Shown here: positions 53,417-63,663 of the stretch, piece by piece
How the letters are laid out: each line of letters opens with the position of its first letter
Position numbering within the stretch: the first letter of the stretch is position 1
Assembly: GCF_000949135.2 (NCBI RefSeq)
Contig: NZ_JTAN02000004.1
Span: 59,548-123,547, forward strand
Source: Burkholderia sp. USMB20
Lineage (GTDB): Bacteria > Pseudomonadota > Gammaproteobacteria > Burkholderiales > Burkholderiaceae
Direction: 5' to 3'
DNA length: 64,000 bases
Position numbers and translations under genes: made by a program
The notes under the pieces: generated by a model
Databases searched by the model: none
The model's input: the letters and a program-made list of their open reading frames with translations, nothing else
What the model was told of the DNA's origin: nothing

Positions 53417-55660
53417 ATGAAGTCCCGTCCTGACGAGCAGAAGCTCGGCAAATTCACCACCCTGTGCAGCGTGCTCGCCGCGAGCCCGGCGTTCGCCGAC
53501 GGCACGCCGCCATCCGCCCCGGTCGGCACCGAAGGCCATCTCGCGCCGATCGAGGTCCAGGGCAAGGCCGAGCACAGCTACAAGGCCGACTTTTCCGCAT
53601 CCGCGAAATTCACCGCGCCGCTCGTCGACACGCCGAAGTCGGTGACCGTGATCCCGCAGGAACTGATCCAGAGCAGCGGCGCGGCGACGCTGACCGAAGC
53701 GCTGCGCACCGTGCCCGGCATCACGTTCGGCGCCGGCGAAGGCGGCAACCCGCTCGGCGACCGCCCGTTCATCCGCGGCTACGACACGCAGGGCAGCATG
53801 TTCGTCGACGGGATGCGCGACACGGGCGCGACCACGCGCGAAATCTTCAACACGGAACGCGTCGAGATCACCAAGGGCTCCGACGGCGCGTACGGCGGCC
53901 GCGGCGGCGCGGGCGGCAGCATCAACCTGATCACGAAGGCGCCGCACCTCGGCACGACGGCCGCCGCGAGCGCGGGCCTCGGCACCGACCGCTATCGCCG
54001 CTTCACCGCCGACGGCAACTGGCAGTTCGCCGATCACGCGGCGTTCCGCCTGAACCTGATGAGCCACAACAACGACGTCGCCGGCCGCGACGCCGTCAAC
54101 AACGAGCGCTGGGGCGTCGCGCCGTCGATCGCGTTCGGCCTCGGCACGCCGACGCGCGTGACCGCGAGCTACTACCACCTGTCGACCGACGACATGCCCG
54201 ACGGCGGCATTCCGTACTTCTACACGACGTCGAACAAGCCCGCGAACGTCGACACGATCTATCCGGCGCCGGTCGACCGTCACAACTTCTACGGCCTGAT
54301 CGACCGCGACTTCCGCAAGACCACGTCGGACATCAGCACGATCAAGATCGAGCACGACATCACGTCGAATCTGACGGTGCGCAACACCACGCGCTACACG
54401 GAATCGACGCAGGACTACATCTGGACGCAGCCCGACGACAGCCAGGGCAACGTGGTCAACGGCCGTGTCTGGCGCCGCAACAACAATCGCGACAGCTCGA
54501 TCAACAGCCTCGCGAACCTGACCGAACTGTTCGGCGAATTCCGCACCGGCCCGTTCAAGCACAGCTTCACGACCGGCATCGAGCTGACGCGCGAATGGGG
54601 CAAGCGCGATTCGTACACGGTCGCGACCGACAAGGGCACCATCTGCCAGCAAGGCATCGGCGCGCCGTCCGGCTACAACTGCACGAGCCTGTGGTCGCCT
54701 GATCCGAACGATCCGTGGGCCGGCTCCGTCACGCGCAACAACGACTATGCGCATGCACGCACCACGACCAAGTCGATCTACGGCTTCGACACGATCGAGC
54801 TCACGCCGCGCTGGCAGGTGAACGCCGGCGTGCGCGTCGACGATTACTCGACCCGCTTCACCGACACCAAGGCCAACGGCAGCAAGACCTACACGCGCGA
54901 CGACACGCTCTTCAACTGGCAGGCCGGCCTCGTGTTCAAGCCCGCGCAGAACGGCAGCATCTACGCGTCGTATGCGACGTCGTCGACGCCGGCCGGCATG
55001 CTGCTCGGCGAAGGCAGCGAAACGCAGTCGCTCACGCCGGGCCGCGGCGGCGTCGGCCCGAACGCCGATCAGATGGCCCCCGAGAAGAACCGCAGCATCG
55101 AGCTCGGCACGAAGTGGAACGTGCTGAACGACAAGCTGTCGCTGACCGCCGCGCTGTTCCAGATCGACACGACGAATGCGCGCGTGACGCTGCCGAACAA
55201 CCAGTACGCGATGGTCGGCAACAAGCGCGTGCAAGGTCTCGAACTCGGCGTCGCCGGGCAGATCACGAAGCAGTGGCAGGTGTTCGGCGGCTATACGTAC
55301 ATGAAGAGCGAGCTGCGCGACAACGGCAAGGATGCAGCGAATGACGGCAACCGCTTCCCGAATACGCCGAAGCACAGCCTGACGATGTGGTCGAACTACG
55401 ACGTGACGCCGAAGTTCACTGTCGGCGGCGGCGCGTTCTACATGTCGGAAGTGTTCGGCGATCCCGCGAACCTGCGCGCGGTGCCGTCGTACTGGCGTTT
55501 CGACGCGATGGCGCAATACCGGATCAACAAGAAGCTCGACCTGCAGCTGAACGTGAACAACCTGTTCAACCGCACGTACTTCGATCAGGCGTATCCGGCG
55601 CACTACGCGTCGATCGCGCCGGGCCGCTCGGCGTTCGTCACGCTGAACGCGCGCTACTGA
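53417..55660 (+). CDS. fiu: TonB-dependent siderophore receptor (Fiu-like)
   Basis: 747 residues from the ATG at 53417; the open frame allows 19 more. Signal peptide to AASPAFA. Plug domain with TPKSVTVIPQELI, RGYDTQGSMFVDGMRDTG and GGSINLITKAP; 22-strand barrel ending in TLNARY with an aromatic terminus. The close likeness to Fiu/CirA-type catecholate receptors, together with the Sel1-repeat and PiuC genes that follow, indicates uptake of catechol-iron compounds and of catechol-conjugated antibiotics. Probably repressed by Fur. Confidence 0.9.
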   Translation: MKSRPDEQKLGKFTTLCSVLAASPAFADGTPPSAPVGTEGHLAPIEVQGKAEHSYKADFSASAKFTAPLVDTPKSVTVIPQELIQSSGAATLTEALRTVPGITFGAGEGGNPLGDRPFIRGYDTQGSMFVDGMRDTGATTREIFNTERVEITKGSDGAYGGRGGAGGSINLITKAPHLGTTAAASAGLGTDRYRRFTADGNWQFADHAAFRLNLMSHNNDVAGRDAVNNERWGVAPSIAFGLGTPTRVTASYYHLSTDDMPDGGIPYFYTTSNKPANVDTIYPAPVDRHNFYGLIDRDFRKTTSDISTIKIEHDITSNLTVRNTTRYTESTQDYIWTQPDDSQGNVVNGRVWRRNNNRDSSINSLANLTELFGEFRTGPFKHSFTTGIELTREWGKRDSYTVATDKGTICQQGIGAPSGYNCTSLWSPDPNDPWAGSVTRNNDYAHARTTTKSIYGFDTIELTPRWQVNAGVRVDDYSTRFTDTKANGSKTYTRDDTLFNWQAGLVFKPAQNGSIYASYATSSTPAGMLLGEGSETQSLTPGRGGVGPNADQMAPEKNRSIELGTKWNVLNDKLSLTAALFQIDTTNARVTLPNNQYAMVGNKRVQGLELGVAGQITKQWQVFGGYTYMKSELRDNGKDAANDGNRFPNTPKHSLTMWSNYDVTPKFTVGGGAFYMSEVFGDPANLRAVPSYWRFDAMAQYRINKKLDLQLNVNNLFNRTYFDQAYPAHYASIAPGRSAFVTLNARY

Positions 55661-55663
55661 TCG

Positions 55664-56419
55664 ATGGAAACCGTCTCGCTGAAGGCGCTCGCGTCGGTGT
55701 CGCCGCGCGCGTTCGCCGACATCCTGGCCGGGCCGCCCGAGCGCGCCGCCGCGTGGGTCGCGGCTGCCGCCGATAACGGGATCGTCGACGCGCAGGCCGT
55801 CTACGGCCAGTACCTGCTCGACGGGCACGGCGTCGCGCGCGATCCGGCCGCCGCATGCGGCTGGTTCCGGCACGCGGCGCGGGCCGGTCACCCGATGGCG
55901 ATGAACATGCTCGGCCGCTGTTACGAGTTCGGCTGGGGGACGGCGGCATGCGCGCCGGTGGCCGTGTACTGGTATCGGCTCGCCGCGCAGGCCGGGCTCG
56001 ACTGGGGCATGTACAACTACGCGACGGCGCTCGCGCTCGGCAACGGCATCGACGAGGATCGCGCCGCCGCGCTCGACTGGTTTCGCCGCGCGGCCGCGCT
56101 CGGCCATGCGAAATCGATCAACCTGATCGGCGGCTTCTACGAGGACGGCTGGGTCGTGACCGCCGATGCCGACGCCGCGTTCGACCACTATCGCCGCGCC
56201 GCCGAGGCCGGCGATTTTCGCGGCCAGTTCAACCACGCGCGGCTGCTCGCCGAGCGCGGGCGCGTCGACGAAGCCGTCGTCTGGCTCGCGCGCGTGCCGG
56301 CCACCGCTACCCCCGCGTTCGTCGCGAAGATGCGCGCCTATCTCGCGTCGTCGCCGCTCGATGCGTTGCGCGCGGCGGCGATGCAGTTGCCGTCTCACGG
56401 CATGGAATCCGAATCATGA
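55664..56419 (+). CDS. Sel1-repeat protein of the iron-uptake operon
   Basis: 251 residues with about five Sel1-type repeats ([20 protein letters not shown], then [19 protein letters not shown] and similar blocks of about 36). No signal peptide. It starts 3 bp after the receptor stop and overlaps the PiuC gene by 4 bp, so all three are translated together. Its job in iron uptake is not known; such repeats mediate protein contacts. Confidence 0.88.
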   Translation: METVSLKALASVSPRAFADILAGPPERAAAWVAAAADNGIVDAQAVYGQYLLDGHGVARDPAAACGWFRHAARAGHPMAMNMLGRCYEFGWGTAACAPVAVYWYRLAAQAGLDWGMYNYATALALGNGIDEDRAAALDWFRRAAALGHAKSINLIGGFYEDGWVVTADADAAFDHYRRAAEAGDFRGQFNHARLLAERGRVDEAVVWLARVPATATPAFVAKMRAYLASSPLDALRAAAMQLPSHGMESES

Positions 56420-57099
56420 TGCTTCATATCCCCGGCGTGTTGACCAAGGCACAGGTCGCGCAATGCCGCGAGATGCTGGATGCCGCCGACTGGGTCGACG
56501 GCAACGCGACATCCGGCGCGCAGTCGGCGCTCGCGAAACGCAACCGGCAGTTGCCGGAAGGTTCGCCGGTCGCGCGCGCGGCCGGCGATGCGATCCAGGA
56601 TGCGCTGGCCCGGCATGCGCTGTTCTTTTCGGCGGCGCTGCCGCTGAAGGTGTTTCCGCCGCTGTTCAATCGCTATGAAGGCGGCGAGATGTTCGGCACG
56701 CATGTCGACAACGCGATCCGGCTGCTGCGCGGCACGGATTTCCGCGTGCGCAGCGATCTGTCGGCGACGCTGTTTCTCGAGGAACCGGACGCGTACGACG
56801 GCGGCGAGCTGTGCGTCGAAGATACGTACGGCGTGCATCGCGCGAAGCTGCCGGCCGGCGATCTCGTGCTGTATCCGGCGTCGAGCCTGCATCACGTCAC
56901 GCCGGTCACGCGCGGCGAGCGCGTCGCGTCGTTCTTCTGGATCCAGAGCATGGTGCGCGACGATGGCGACCGCACGCTGCTGTTTCAGCTCGATACGCAG
57001 ATTCAGGCGCTTTCCGCGGAAAAAGGCGCGAAGGATCCGATTGTGATTTCCCTGACGGGGATTTATCACAACCTGTTGAGGAAATGGGCGGATGCGTAG
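56416..57099 (+). CDS. piuC: Fe(II)/2-oxoglutarate-dependent PKHD-type hydroxylase
   Basis: 227 residues. The iron ligands of the PKHD/YbiX (PiuC) family are visible: FGTHVDNA (His96, Asp98) and [11 protein letters not shown] (His159 or 160, with the Arg that binds 2-oxoglutarate). The opening [20 protein letters not shown] is the family start. Gene next to the Fiu-like receptor, as in many proteobacteria; the substrate is unknown. Confidence 0.9.
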   Translation: MMLHIPGVLTKAQVAQCREMLDAADWVDGNATSGAQSALAKRNRQLPEGSPVARAAGDAIQDALARHALFFSAALPLKVFPPLFNRYEGGEMFGTHVDNAIRLLRGTDFRVRSDLSATLFLEEPDAYDGGELCVEDTYGVHRAKLPAGDLVLYPASSLHHVTPVTRGERVASFFWIQSMVRDDGDRTLLFQLDTQIQALSAEKGAKDPIVISLTGIYHNLLRKWADA

Positions 57100-57185
57100 C
57101 ATGGGCTGATCACGCGACGTCCGCCGTGAAGTACGTCGCCGGAGCCGGCGCTCCATCGCTTGCATCGGTTCACGATGCATGTCTA

Positions 57186-57209
57186 AAATGACCATCGTCA
57201 AATGACCAT
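57186..57209. promoter_or_regulatory. Direct repeats ahead of the second toxin-antitoxin pair
   Basis: AAATGACCAT occurs at 57186-57195 and again at 57200-57209 (14-bp period), 9 bp ahead of the antitoxin start. The position fits an operator for the antitoxin. Confidence 0.5.
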
Positions 57210-57218
57210 GCTCATATC

Positions 57219-57458
57219 ATGATGCCGCACGCTCCCGTATCGAAATCCGAATTCAAGGCTCGCGCACTCGAATACTTCCGGCTCGTCGAGGCGTCGGGCG
57301 AAAGCCTGATCGTCACCGACCATGGCAAGCCAACGCTCGAAATCCGGCCGTATCACGCACGCGAGGCTCAGCCGTTGGACATATTGCGCGGCTCGGTCAT
57401 GCGCTACGACAATCCTCTCGATCCGATTGCGGAAGATGACTGGGAGGCGTCGCGGTGA
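57219..57458 (+). CDS. Phd/YefM-type antitoxin
   Basis: 79 residues: SKSEFKARALEYFRLVEASG, then ESLIVTDHGKPTLEIRPY, the Phd/YefM fold that binds DNA and, through the C-terminal tail, the toxin. The stop overlaps the toxin start (GTGA). Confidence 0.87.
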   Translation: MMPHAPVSKSEFKARALEYFRLVEASGESLIVTDHGKPTLEIRPYHAREAQPLDILRGSVMRYDNPLDPIAEDDWEASR

Positions 57459-57850
57459 TCGTGCTGGATACGCATGCATTGGTCTGGTGGGTGGCGGGCG
57501 ATCCGTCGCTCAGCAAGAAGGCGCGAAGCGCGATCGATCGCGCGCGCGGCGAGGGCGCACTTGCTGCGTCCGCGATCTCCGCATGGGAAATCGCGATGCT
57601 GGTGCGCAACGAGCGCCTCGCATTGACGATGGATGTCGATGCGTGGCTCGCGACAGTCGCGCAAATCGACGGCATGCGCTTCGTGCCGGTCGACGCCGAC
57701 ATCGCCGCGAGGTCCACCGCGCTGCCCGGCACTTTTCACAAGGATCCAGCCGACCGCATGATCGTCGCGACTGCGCGCCGGCTCGGTGCGCCGCTCGTCA
57801 CCCGTGACGAAAAGATCCGTGCATACGCGCACGTCAAGACACTTTGGTGA
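57455..57850 (+). CDS. PIN-domain toxin (VapC-like)
   Basis: 131 residues starting with GTG at 57455. Active-site acids: LDTHALVWW (Asp), SAWEIAML (Glu), DPADRMIVATA (Asp) and TRDEKI (Asp). It resembles the short PIN toxins that pair with Phd-type antitoxins. Probably a ribonuclease acting on tRNA or mRNA. Confidence 0.88.
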   Translation: MIVLDTHALVWWVAGDPSLSKKARSAIDRARGEGALAASAISAWEIAMLVRNERLALTMDVDAWLATVAQIDGMRFVPVDADIAARSTALPGTFHKDPADRMIVATARRLGAPLVTRDEKIRAYAHVKTLW

Positions 57851-58219
57851 CCGTCATGGGCACGTCGGCCGAATCGCAACACCGACACATCCGCACGCCG
57901 CTCGACAGACGATTCATCTGACGGAACCGATGATGGCGATCACGCGAAGCCGTCCATGAACGATCGACGCTTTACCTCGCACCCACTTCACGTATTACCC
58001 GTCGGGTTAGCGGCATTAGCCGTTCAGCGACCGCGATTGAACCGTGATGTAACGAGAATCGCACTCCATAAACGGCCCCGTCGAGGAAACCATGCTCGAC
58101 GAACGCGCCCGCCGACATTCTTTCCGACGACAACGCCCCCGCGTCGGTAACATCCGCACTTGCCGATCCCCGCCCGCTCCCGCACAATCGGGCCACCTGC
58201 CTTCCCTCCTCCCGCGCCG
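57851..58219. other. Intergenic region without a supported gene
   Basis: Short open frames on both strands (for example 57956-58150) lack ribosome sites and family features. I see no repeat, terminator or RNA gene here. Confidence 0.5.
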
Positions 58220-58804
58220 ATGTCCTATGCGTCACTCGCCACCGGCGTCCTGCTCGCCGGCGGTCTCGGTCAACGCTTCGACCCAAGCGGTCTGCACAGC
58301 AAGCTGCTCGCGCGGCTTCCCGACGGCACGCCGGTTGCGGTCGCCGCCGCCCGTCGTCTGGCGGCGGCCACGGCCGAAGTGATCGCCGTCGTGCGTCCCG
58401 GCGCCGAAAAACTCGCGATTTTGCTGAACGACGCCGGCTGCCAGGTCGTCTATGCGCCCGACGCGATGCGCGGCATGGGCGCGAGCCTGGCAGCCGGCGT
58501 TCGCACCTCGCCGGACGCGCCCGGCTGGCTGGTCGCGCTCGGCGACATGCCGTGGATCGCGGCGTCCACCTACGAAGCGGTCACACGCGCCCTCGACGCC
58601 GACGATGCATCGATCGTCGCCCCCGTGCACCGCGGCGTGCGCGGCCATCCGGTCGGCTTTGCCGCGCACCACTACGAGGCGCTCGCCGCGCTGGACGGCG
58701 ATACGGGCGCCCGCGCGCTGTTCGCCAGCGCGCCGGTGAACCTGCTCGAGGTCGACGATCCCGGCATCCTGCGCGACGTCGATACGCCCGCCGATCTGCG
58801 CTGA
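58220..58804 (+). CDS. MobA-like nucleotidyltransferase
   Basis: 194 residues. ATGVLLAGGLGQRFDPSGLHSK is the nucleotide-binding loop of the NTP-transferase family, with LVALGDMPWI as the metal-binding motif and HPVGF further on. Closest to the molybdenum cofactor cytidylyl- or guanylyltransferases (MobA/MocA); it may serve a molybdenum hydroxylase encoded elsewhere. Confidence 0.85.
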   Translation: MSYASLATGVLLAGGLGQRFDPSGLHSKLLARLPDGTPVAVAAARRLAAATAEVIAVVRPGAEKLAILLNDAGCQVVYAPDAMRGMGASLAAGVRTSPDAPGWLVALGDMPWIAASTYEAVTRALDADDASIVAPVHRGVRGHPVGFAAHHYEALAALDGDTGARALFASAPVNLLEVDDPGILRDVDTPADLR

Positions 58805-59001
58805 CCGCGGCGCGCGCCGGCCGCACCCGCATCGTGGCGCTGTTTGCGCGCGATCCGGCGCGATACCTGCAGCGGCTCGCCTGTCGCCGGCAATCCGCAT
58901 GCCGCCGCGAGAATCCCCCGGCAAACACCCGTCCGATTGCCTATAACGGAGACGAGACGCGCCCGCCGCGCCACCGCCGTCACGCCTTGCGCGAGTTCCC
59001 C

Positions 59002-59145
59002 ATGGACCACACGACCCCGATGCCCGAGCCCCCGGCCGACCCGAACCGCGATCCGGAAGACGATCCGCTGTCACCGCCGCCACCGGGGCATCCTCACGAC
59101 AATCCGCAGCAACCCAACGGACCGCCAAGCAAGGATCCTGTCTAG
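59002..59145 (+). CDS. Proline-rich small protein
   Basis: 47 residues, acidic, with about 17 prolines (MPEPPADPNRDPEDDPLS, then PPPPGHPHDNP). No membrane segment or signal. A weak ribosome site precedes it. It may be a real small gene or a chance frame; its strong residue bias is compatible with either. Confidence 0.45.
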   Translation: MDHTTPMPEPPADPNRDPEDDPLSPPPPGHPHDNPQQPNGPPSKDPV

Positions 59146-59215
59146 CCGGCATCCGCCTGCGCCATCAGGCCTGCCCCGGCACTCGCCCTGACAAACGACA
59201 CGGCCGCTGCCGCGG

Positions 59216-60154
59216 CTACGCCGCCGCGCCTTCCCGCGCCACGCGCACCTCGTACGTCTTGAGGTGGTTGTACGCGATCCGCAGCAGCGACAGCGCATCC
59301 GCCGCCTGCGGGTCGCGGCGCGCGAGCAGGTCGCCGATCACGTGATCGGCTTCGACCCGCGCGCGATTTTCGACGTCGCGCAGCATCGACGCGGTCAGCG
59401 GCGACGGCGTCAGCACCATCCGCTGCATCCGCTCGACCGCGGCGGGATCGGGCCGGTAACCGTTGTGCGCGGCGATCGCGCTGCACTCGTCGAGCATCGT
59501 CTCGAGCAGGCGGCGGCCGTCCGGCGCGGCCAGAATGTCGCCGATCGAACCGCGAAACAGCGACGTGCTCGCCGCGAGCGTCGCGAGGAACACCCACTTG
59601 TCCCACATCCGCGCGGCGATGTCGTCGCTGAGCGTCGCCTCGAAGCCCGCGCCGCCGAGCACGTCGGCCACCGCGCGCACGCGCGCCGATTCGCCGCCGG
59701 CGAGTTCGCCGAACGACAGCCCTGCCGTGTCGTTCAGGTGCACGACCCGCTGTTCGCGATCGAGCGTCGCCGCGATCACGCACAGGCCGCCGAGCACCTG
59801 CGCGGCACCGAACCGTTCGCGCAGCACGTCGAGATGGCGCATCCCGTTGAGCATCGGCAGGATCAGCGTCGACGGCCCGACGAATGGCGCGAACGATGCA
59901 ATCGCATCGTCGAGGCTGTAGGCCTTGCAGCTCAGCAGCACCAGGTCGAACGGCCCGGCCGTGTCGCTCGCGCGCACCGTCTGCACGTTCGCGAGCGTCA
60001 GGTCGCCGCGCGGGCTGCGAATCAGGAGCCCGTCGCGCGCGAGCGCGGCCGCGCGGCCGTCGCGCACCAGGAACGTTACGTCGCGCCCCGCCGCCGCGAG
60101 CCGGCCGCCGAAGTATCCGCCGACCGCGCCGGCCCCCACCACCAGAATTCGCAT
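59216..60154 (-). CDS. 2-dehydropantoate 2-reductase family protein
   Basis: 312 residues. MRILVVGAGAVGGYFGGRLA is the NADP-binding start, and KAYSLDDAI and WDKWVFLATLAASTSLFRG match the ketopantoate reductase (PanE/ApbA) family, including the Lys in KAYS and in MWDKW. Similar proteins act in pantothenate synthesis or in catabolic pathways; the context does not decide. It is preceded by AGGAGGCAACG. Confidence 0.87.
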   Translation of the reverse strand: MRILVVGAGAVGGYFGGRLAAAGRDVTFLVRDGRAAALARDGLLIRSPRGDLTLANVQTVRASDTAGPFDLVLLSCKAYSLDDAIASFAPFVGPSTLILPMLNGMRHLDVLRERFGAAQVLGGLCVIAATLDREQRVVHLNDTAGLSFGELAGGESARVRAVADVLGGAGFEATLSDDIAARMWDKWVFLATLAASTSLFRGSIGDILAAPDGRRLLETMLDECSAIAAHNGYRPDPAAVERMQRMVLTPSPLTASMLRDVENRARVEADHVIGDLLARRDPQAADALSLLRIAYNHLKTYEVRVAREGAAA

Positions 60155-60400
60155 CGTTGCCTCCTTTCAGGTTCGTTCGCCGCCGTGCGCCCGACCGTCG
60201 GGGCACGGCGCGCCATCGCCCGACAGTATAGCGACGCAGAATATGTATATGCATAGATGCCCGCACCACGCTCGCCGGTATCGGGCCGCTACCGCTTCTA
60301 AGGGATTTCCCGCCTACGGCAACGTTCGTTGCATGCCGTCAACGAGTTATCCCGTCACGCCGTTCCGGCGCGCCTGTTCGACCGACCGACCTCACTACCC

Positions 60401-61954
60401 ATGCGCATCCTTTCCCTGAATCAGAAACTCGCCTCGATGATCGTCATTCTGTGGCTCGGTCTGCTCGTGATCGCCGGCATCGGCGCGTGGCAGACGCGCG
60501 CGTCGATGATCACGGACCGCCGCGATCAGCTTGCGTCGCTGGTCGCGCAGGCGACGAACGTCGCCGACCACTACTACAAGCTGTCGCAACAGAATGCATT
60601 GCCGGAGGCCGACGCGAAGCAGAAGGCGCTCGAGGCGATCGCCGCGATGCGCTACGGCACCGACGGCTACATCTCGATCAACGATTCGAAGCCGGTGATC
60701 GTGATGCATCCGATCAAGAGCGAGCTCAACGGCAAGGACGTGTCGAATTTCGCGGATCCGAGCGGCAAGCATCTGTTCGTCGAGATCGTGAAGGCCGGCA
60801 ACATGGAAGGCGGCAAGGGTTTCGTCGAGTATCTGTGGCCGAAGCCGGGTGCCGACAAGCCGCAGGACAAGACCAGTGCGGTGCAGCGCTTCGCGCCGTG
60901 GGACTGGTATCTCGTGACGGGCATGTACATGGACGACGTGCGGTCGGCCGTGCTCGCGAGCGTCGGCCGCTGGCTCGCGATGACGGCCGTGCTCGGCGCG
61001 ATCGCGACCGCCGTGATGGTGCTCGTGCTGAAAAGCGTGCGCGCGAACCTCGGCGGCGAACTCGAAGTGGCGCTCGACGCCGCGCGGCGCATCGCGCAGG
61101 GCGACCTGACCGCGCGCGTGAACGTCAAGCATGACGACCGCGGCAGCCTGCTGCATGCGCTGCACACGATGCAGAGCGGACTGATCGACATGGTGTCGCG
61201 CGTACGGATGGGCACGGAGAACATCAACGTCGGCGCGAGCGAGATCGCGTCGGGCAACACCGACCTGTCGCAGCGCACCGAAGAACAGGCGGCCGCGCTC
61301 GTGCAGACCGCGTCGAGCATGGATCAGATGACCGCGAACGTGAAGCAGAACGCGGACAGCGCCGCGCAGGCCGCCACGCTCGCCGGTCAGGCCGCGCAAG
61401 TCGCGACGCGCGGCAGCGAGGTGGTCGACGATGTCGTGCGCACGATGAACGAGATCACCGACCGCTCGCACAAGATCGGCGACATCATCGGCGTGATCGA
61501 CGGGATCGCGTTCCAGACCAACATCCTCGCGCTGAACGCGGCCGTCGAAGCGGCGCGCGCGGGCGAACAGGGCCGCGGTTTCGCGGTGGTCGCGGCCGAG
61601 GTGCGCTCGCTCGCGCAACGCTCGGCCACGGCCGCGAAGGAGATCAAGTCGCTCATCGAGTCATCGAACGAAACCGTCGAGCACGGCGCGACGCTCGTCA
61701 CGAACGCGGGCGAGACGATGGCCGAGATCGTGCAGTCGGTGCGGCGCGTGAACGAGATCCTCGACGAGATCAGCCATGCATCGCGCGAGCAGAGCGCGGG
61801 GATCGAGCAGGTCAACCGTGCAGTGGGCGAGATGGATCAGGTCACGCAGCAAAACGCGGCACTCGTCGAGGAAGCCGCGGCGGCCGCGCATTCGCTGCGC
61901 GACCAGGCCGAAGCGCTGCGCGACGCCGTTACGCGGTTCGCGTTGCCGGCTTGA
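60401..61954 (+). CDS. Methyl-accepting chemotaxis protein (single Cache)
   Basis: 517 residues. Membrane helices at about 12-31 and 186-212 flank a periplasmic single-Cache (sCache_2) domain with [20 protein letters not shown] and [17 protein letters not shown] segment follows, then a signalling domain with the conserved hairpin [20 protein letters not shown]. It should sense a small ligand, often a carboxylate, and control the flagellar kinase CheA. Confidence 0.92.
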   Translation: MRILSLNQKLASMIVILWLGLLVIAGIGAWQTRASMITDRRDQLASLVAQATNVADHYYKLSQQNALPEADAKQKALEAIAAMRYGTDGYISINDSKPVIVMHPIKSELNGKDVSNFADPSGKHLFVEIVKAGNMEGGKGFVEYLWPKPGADKPQDKTSAVQRFAPWDWYLVTGMYMDDVRSAVLASVGRWLAMTAVLGAIATAVMVLVLKSVRANLGGELEVALDAARRIAQGDLTARVNVKHDDRGSLLHALHTMQSGLIDMVSRVRMGTENINVGASEIASGNTDLSQRTEEQAAALVQTASSMDQMTANVKQNADSAAQAATLAGQAAQVATRGSEVVDDVVRTMNEITDRSHKIGDIIGVIDGIAFQTNILALNAAVEAARAGEQGRGFAVVAAEVRSLAQRSATAAKEIKSLIESSNETVEHGATLVTNAGETMAEIVQSVRRVNEILDEISHASREQSAGIEQVNRAVGEMDQVTQQNAALVEEAAAAAHSLRDQAEALRDAVTRFALPA

Positions 61955-62181
61955 CGGCCGGGGTCCTGCCCCGCCCTTCCGCGCGTGTCGCGCCGGAGGG
62001 CGGGAGTGGCGTGTACCTCAACACGGCCAACCGCTGAATCCGCTTCCGTTCGGCGTCGCGGTTGACGGCATCTCGTAGCCACACTCGTTGGAACTGTCGA
62101 CCGGTCATGTGTCCAGTCGATCGCGTTCCGACACGTTGCGAATCCGCAAGCGAAGCAATCACGCCACAGCGCTGCCTTACG

Positions 62182-63663
62182 TCACCACGAATAGCCCTGC
62201 ATGCCGTAATCGGTGTCGTGTCGACGCCCCCACCAAGGGAGGTACGCGTTGTTTCCACCGCGTGCGCGGAACCAGTCTTGGTCCGGATCGATCGGAGTGA
62301 GCTTCGACGGTGGTCTGACGACGACGGCGACGGGGTGCTCGGGGTCGGTCGTGCCTGCGACCAAGGCGTTGCCGCCGAAGTGGTTGATTCGGCCGATTGC
62401 GAGTGCGACGTCGGTCAATGCGCTGCCGGTTCCCATGTCGCCGAGCAGGGCTGCCGTGTTGAAGGTCTGATTCGTGTGGTCGTATTCAGGGAGGGTTTCG
62501 GTCAAGGTCTGCGCGAGCGAGACAACGCGTACCGACGCTGCGTCGCTGGGTACACCTGCGTCGTGGACGATGTAATTCAGGTCCGTGACCGCAACACCGG
62601 CATTGCGTGCTGCTTCGTCGATCGTGGCTTTCCATGCCTGCACGGCGCGTGTCGTGCCGACCTTCCGTGAAAAATCGTGCGTGTTGCCGGTTGCGGCCTT
62701 GCCGATCCAGGCGAGCGGCTCGCGCTCGGTGTTGAAGTTCGGGCCGGCGAGGAACAGCACGACGAGGTTTTCGTTGATCTGTGCATCCGTGGGCGGGAAG
62801 TTAGGAGCGTCCCAGTTCATTGCCCATACGGTCTTGTCGGGGTTCGCCTGCAAGTAATCCAGCGCGTTGTTCAGCGATGTGAAGCCGGCGTTTGCACCGC
62901 CTTGAGTGATTTGCACGTCGGGAGGTGTGTCGCGGCTCCAAAGCGTCTTCGGTGATGGCGGGCCAATTTCGAAGCATTCGACGAACTCATTGGTCAAGTA
63001 CGTCTTCGCTTCGATCGGATCGAGCCTTGGAGGTAACGCGAACTCGATATGTGTTCCGGCAAGCTCGCGCCAATCTTTGGTGTTTTCGGACTTTACGGTG
63101 TAGAAATATTTCGCATTTGCAAAATAACGAGAGCGCGGCAACAAGAGAAATTTTCCGACGTACTTGTGATAGAAGCCCTTGAATGTTTCTTCGCCTTCGT
63201 TGCCGTAAACCAATGCTCCAATGGACCGAAGTGACGAAAATTTTTCGGGCTTCGTGCGCACCATGTCATCATTCTTATTGGGCTTGACAAGTCCTTGTGT
63301 CCACAGCAATTGCCACTCGGTCGGATAGTCCATGCGTTGCAGCGGATTCAACCAGATTAAACCAACGACTTGCGCAACGAATGGCTTGGCCTGCTCCTCG
63401 GCTGCAGGTGCTGCCTTCACCGCAGACTCTTTGACAGAGGCGGCTTGTGCCGGACGCGCCATGGCCGTGGTGAAGAGAAACGCCACGAGCGCAGCCAGGC
63501 CGGGCACGAAAAAGAATCGCTTCATCCAATCTCCTAATTCCAAATGTGCCGGGTCGGGTTGTTCCACGTGTGCCATCGTCGTGGCGATGAGCACGATGGC
63601 AATCAGCCATACCGAAACAGCAATTGCAACACGTCGTTGCCATGTAGCAATCAGCGTCTTCAT
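62182..63663 (-). CDS. tla3: Type VI lipase adaptor Tla3-like protein (DUF2875)
   Basis: 493 residues with two N-terminal membrane helices (about 11-32 and 49-69), then a soluble thiolase-like domain (ALLGDMGTGSALTDVALAIG, and YIVHDAGVPSDAASVRVVSL). It matches the DUF2875/Tla3 family as I know it: the adaptor that helps load the Tle3 lipase onto the type VI spike. The ATG overlaps the stop of the upstream Tle3-like gene. Base composition is clearly less GC-rich than the rest of the window, suggesting horizontal origin. Confidence 0.7.
   Translation of the reverse strand: MKTLIATWQRRVAIAVSVWLIAIVLIATTMAHVEQPDPAHLELGDWMKRFFFVPGLAALVAFLFTTAMARPAQAASVKESAVKAAPAAEEQAKPFVAQVVGLIWLNPLQRMDYPTEWQLLWTQGLVKPNKNDDMVRTKPEKFSSLRSIGALVYGNEGEETFKGFYHKYVGKFLLLPRSRYFANAKYFYTVKSENTKDWRELAGTHIEFALPPRLDPIEAKTYLTNEFVECFEIGPPSPKTLWSRDTPPDVQITQGGANAGFTSLNNALDYLQANPDKTVWAMNWDAPNFPPTDAQINENLVVLFLAGPNFNTEREPLAWIGKAATGNTHDFSRKVGTTRAVQAWKATIDEAARNAGVAVTDLNYIVHDAGVPSDAASVRVVSLAQTLTETLPEYDHTNQTFNTAALLGDMGTGSALTDVALAIGRINHFGGNALVAGTTDPEHPVAVVVRPPSKLTPIDPDQDWFRARGGNNAYLPWWGRRHDTDYGMQGYSW

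Noticed and set aside
53126-56398. 1090-codon minus-strand frame
   Set aside because: It mirrors the siderophore receptor and Sel1 genes; its Arg/Val/His-rich sequence is the usual shadow pattern.
57956-58150. 64-codon frame MNDRRFTSHPLH...
   Set aside because: No ribosome site, basic random-looking composition, no family resemblance.
61975-62015. Terminator after the chemoreceptor gene
   Set aside because: The GC-rich inverted repeat there is imperfect and has no T-tract.
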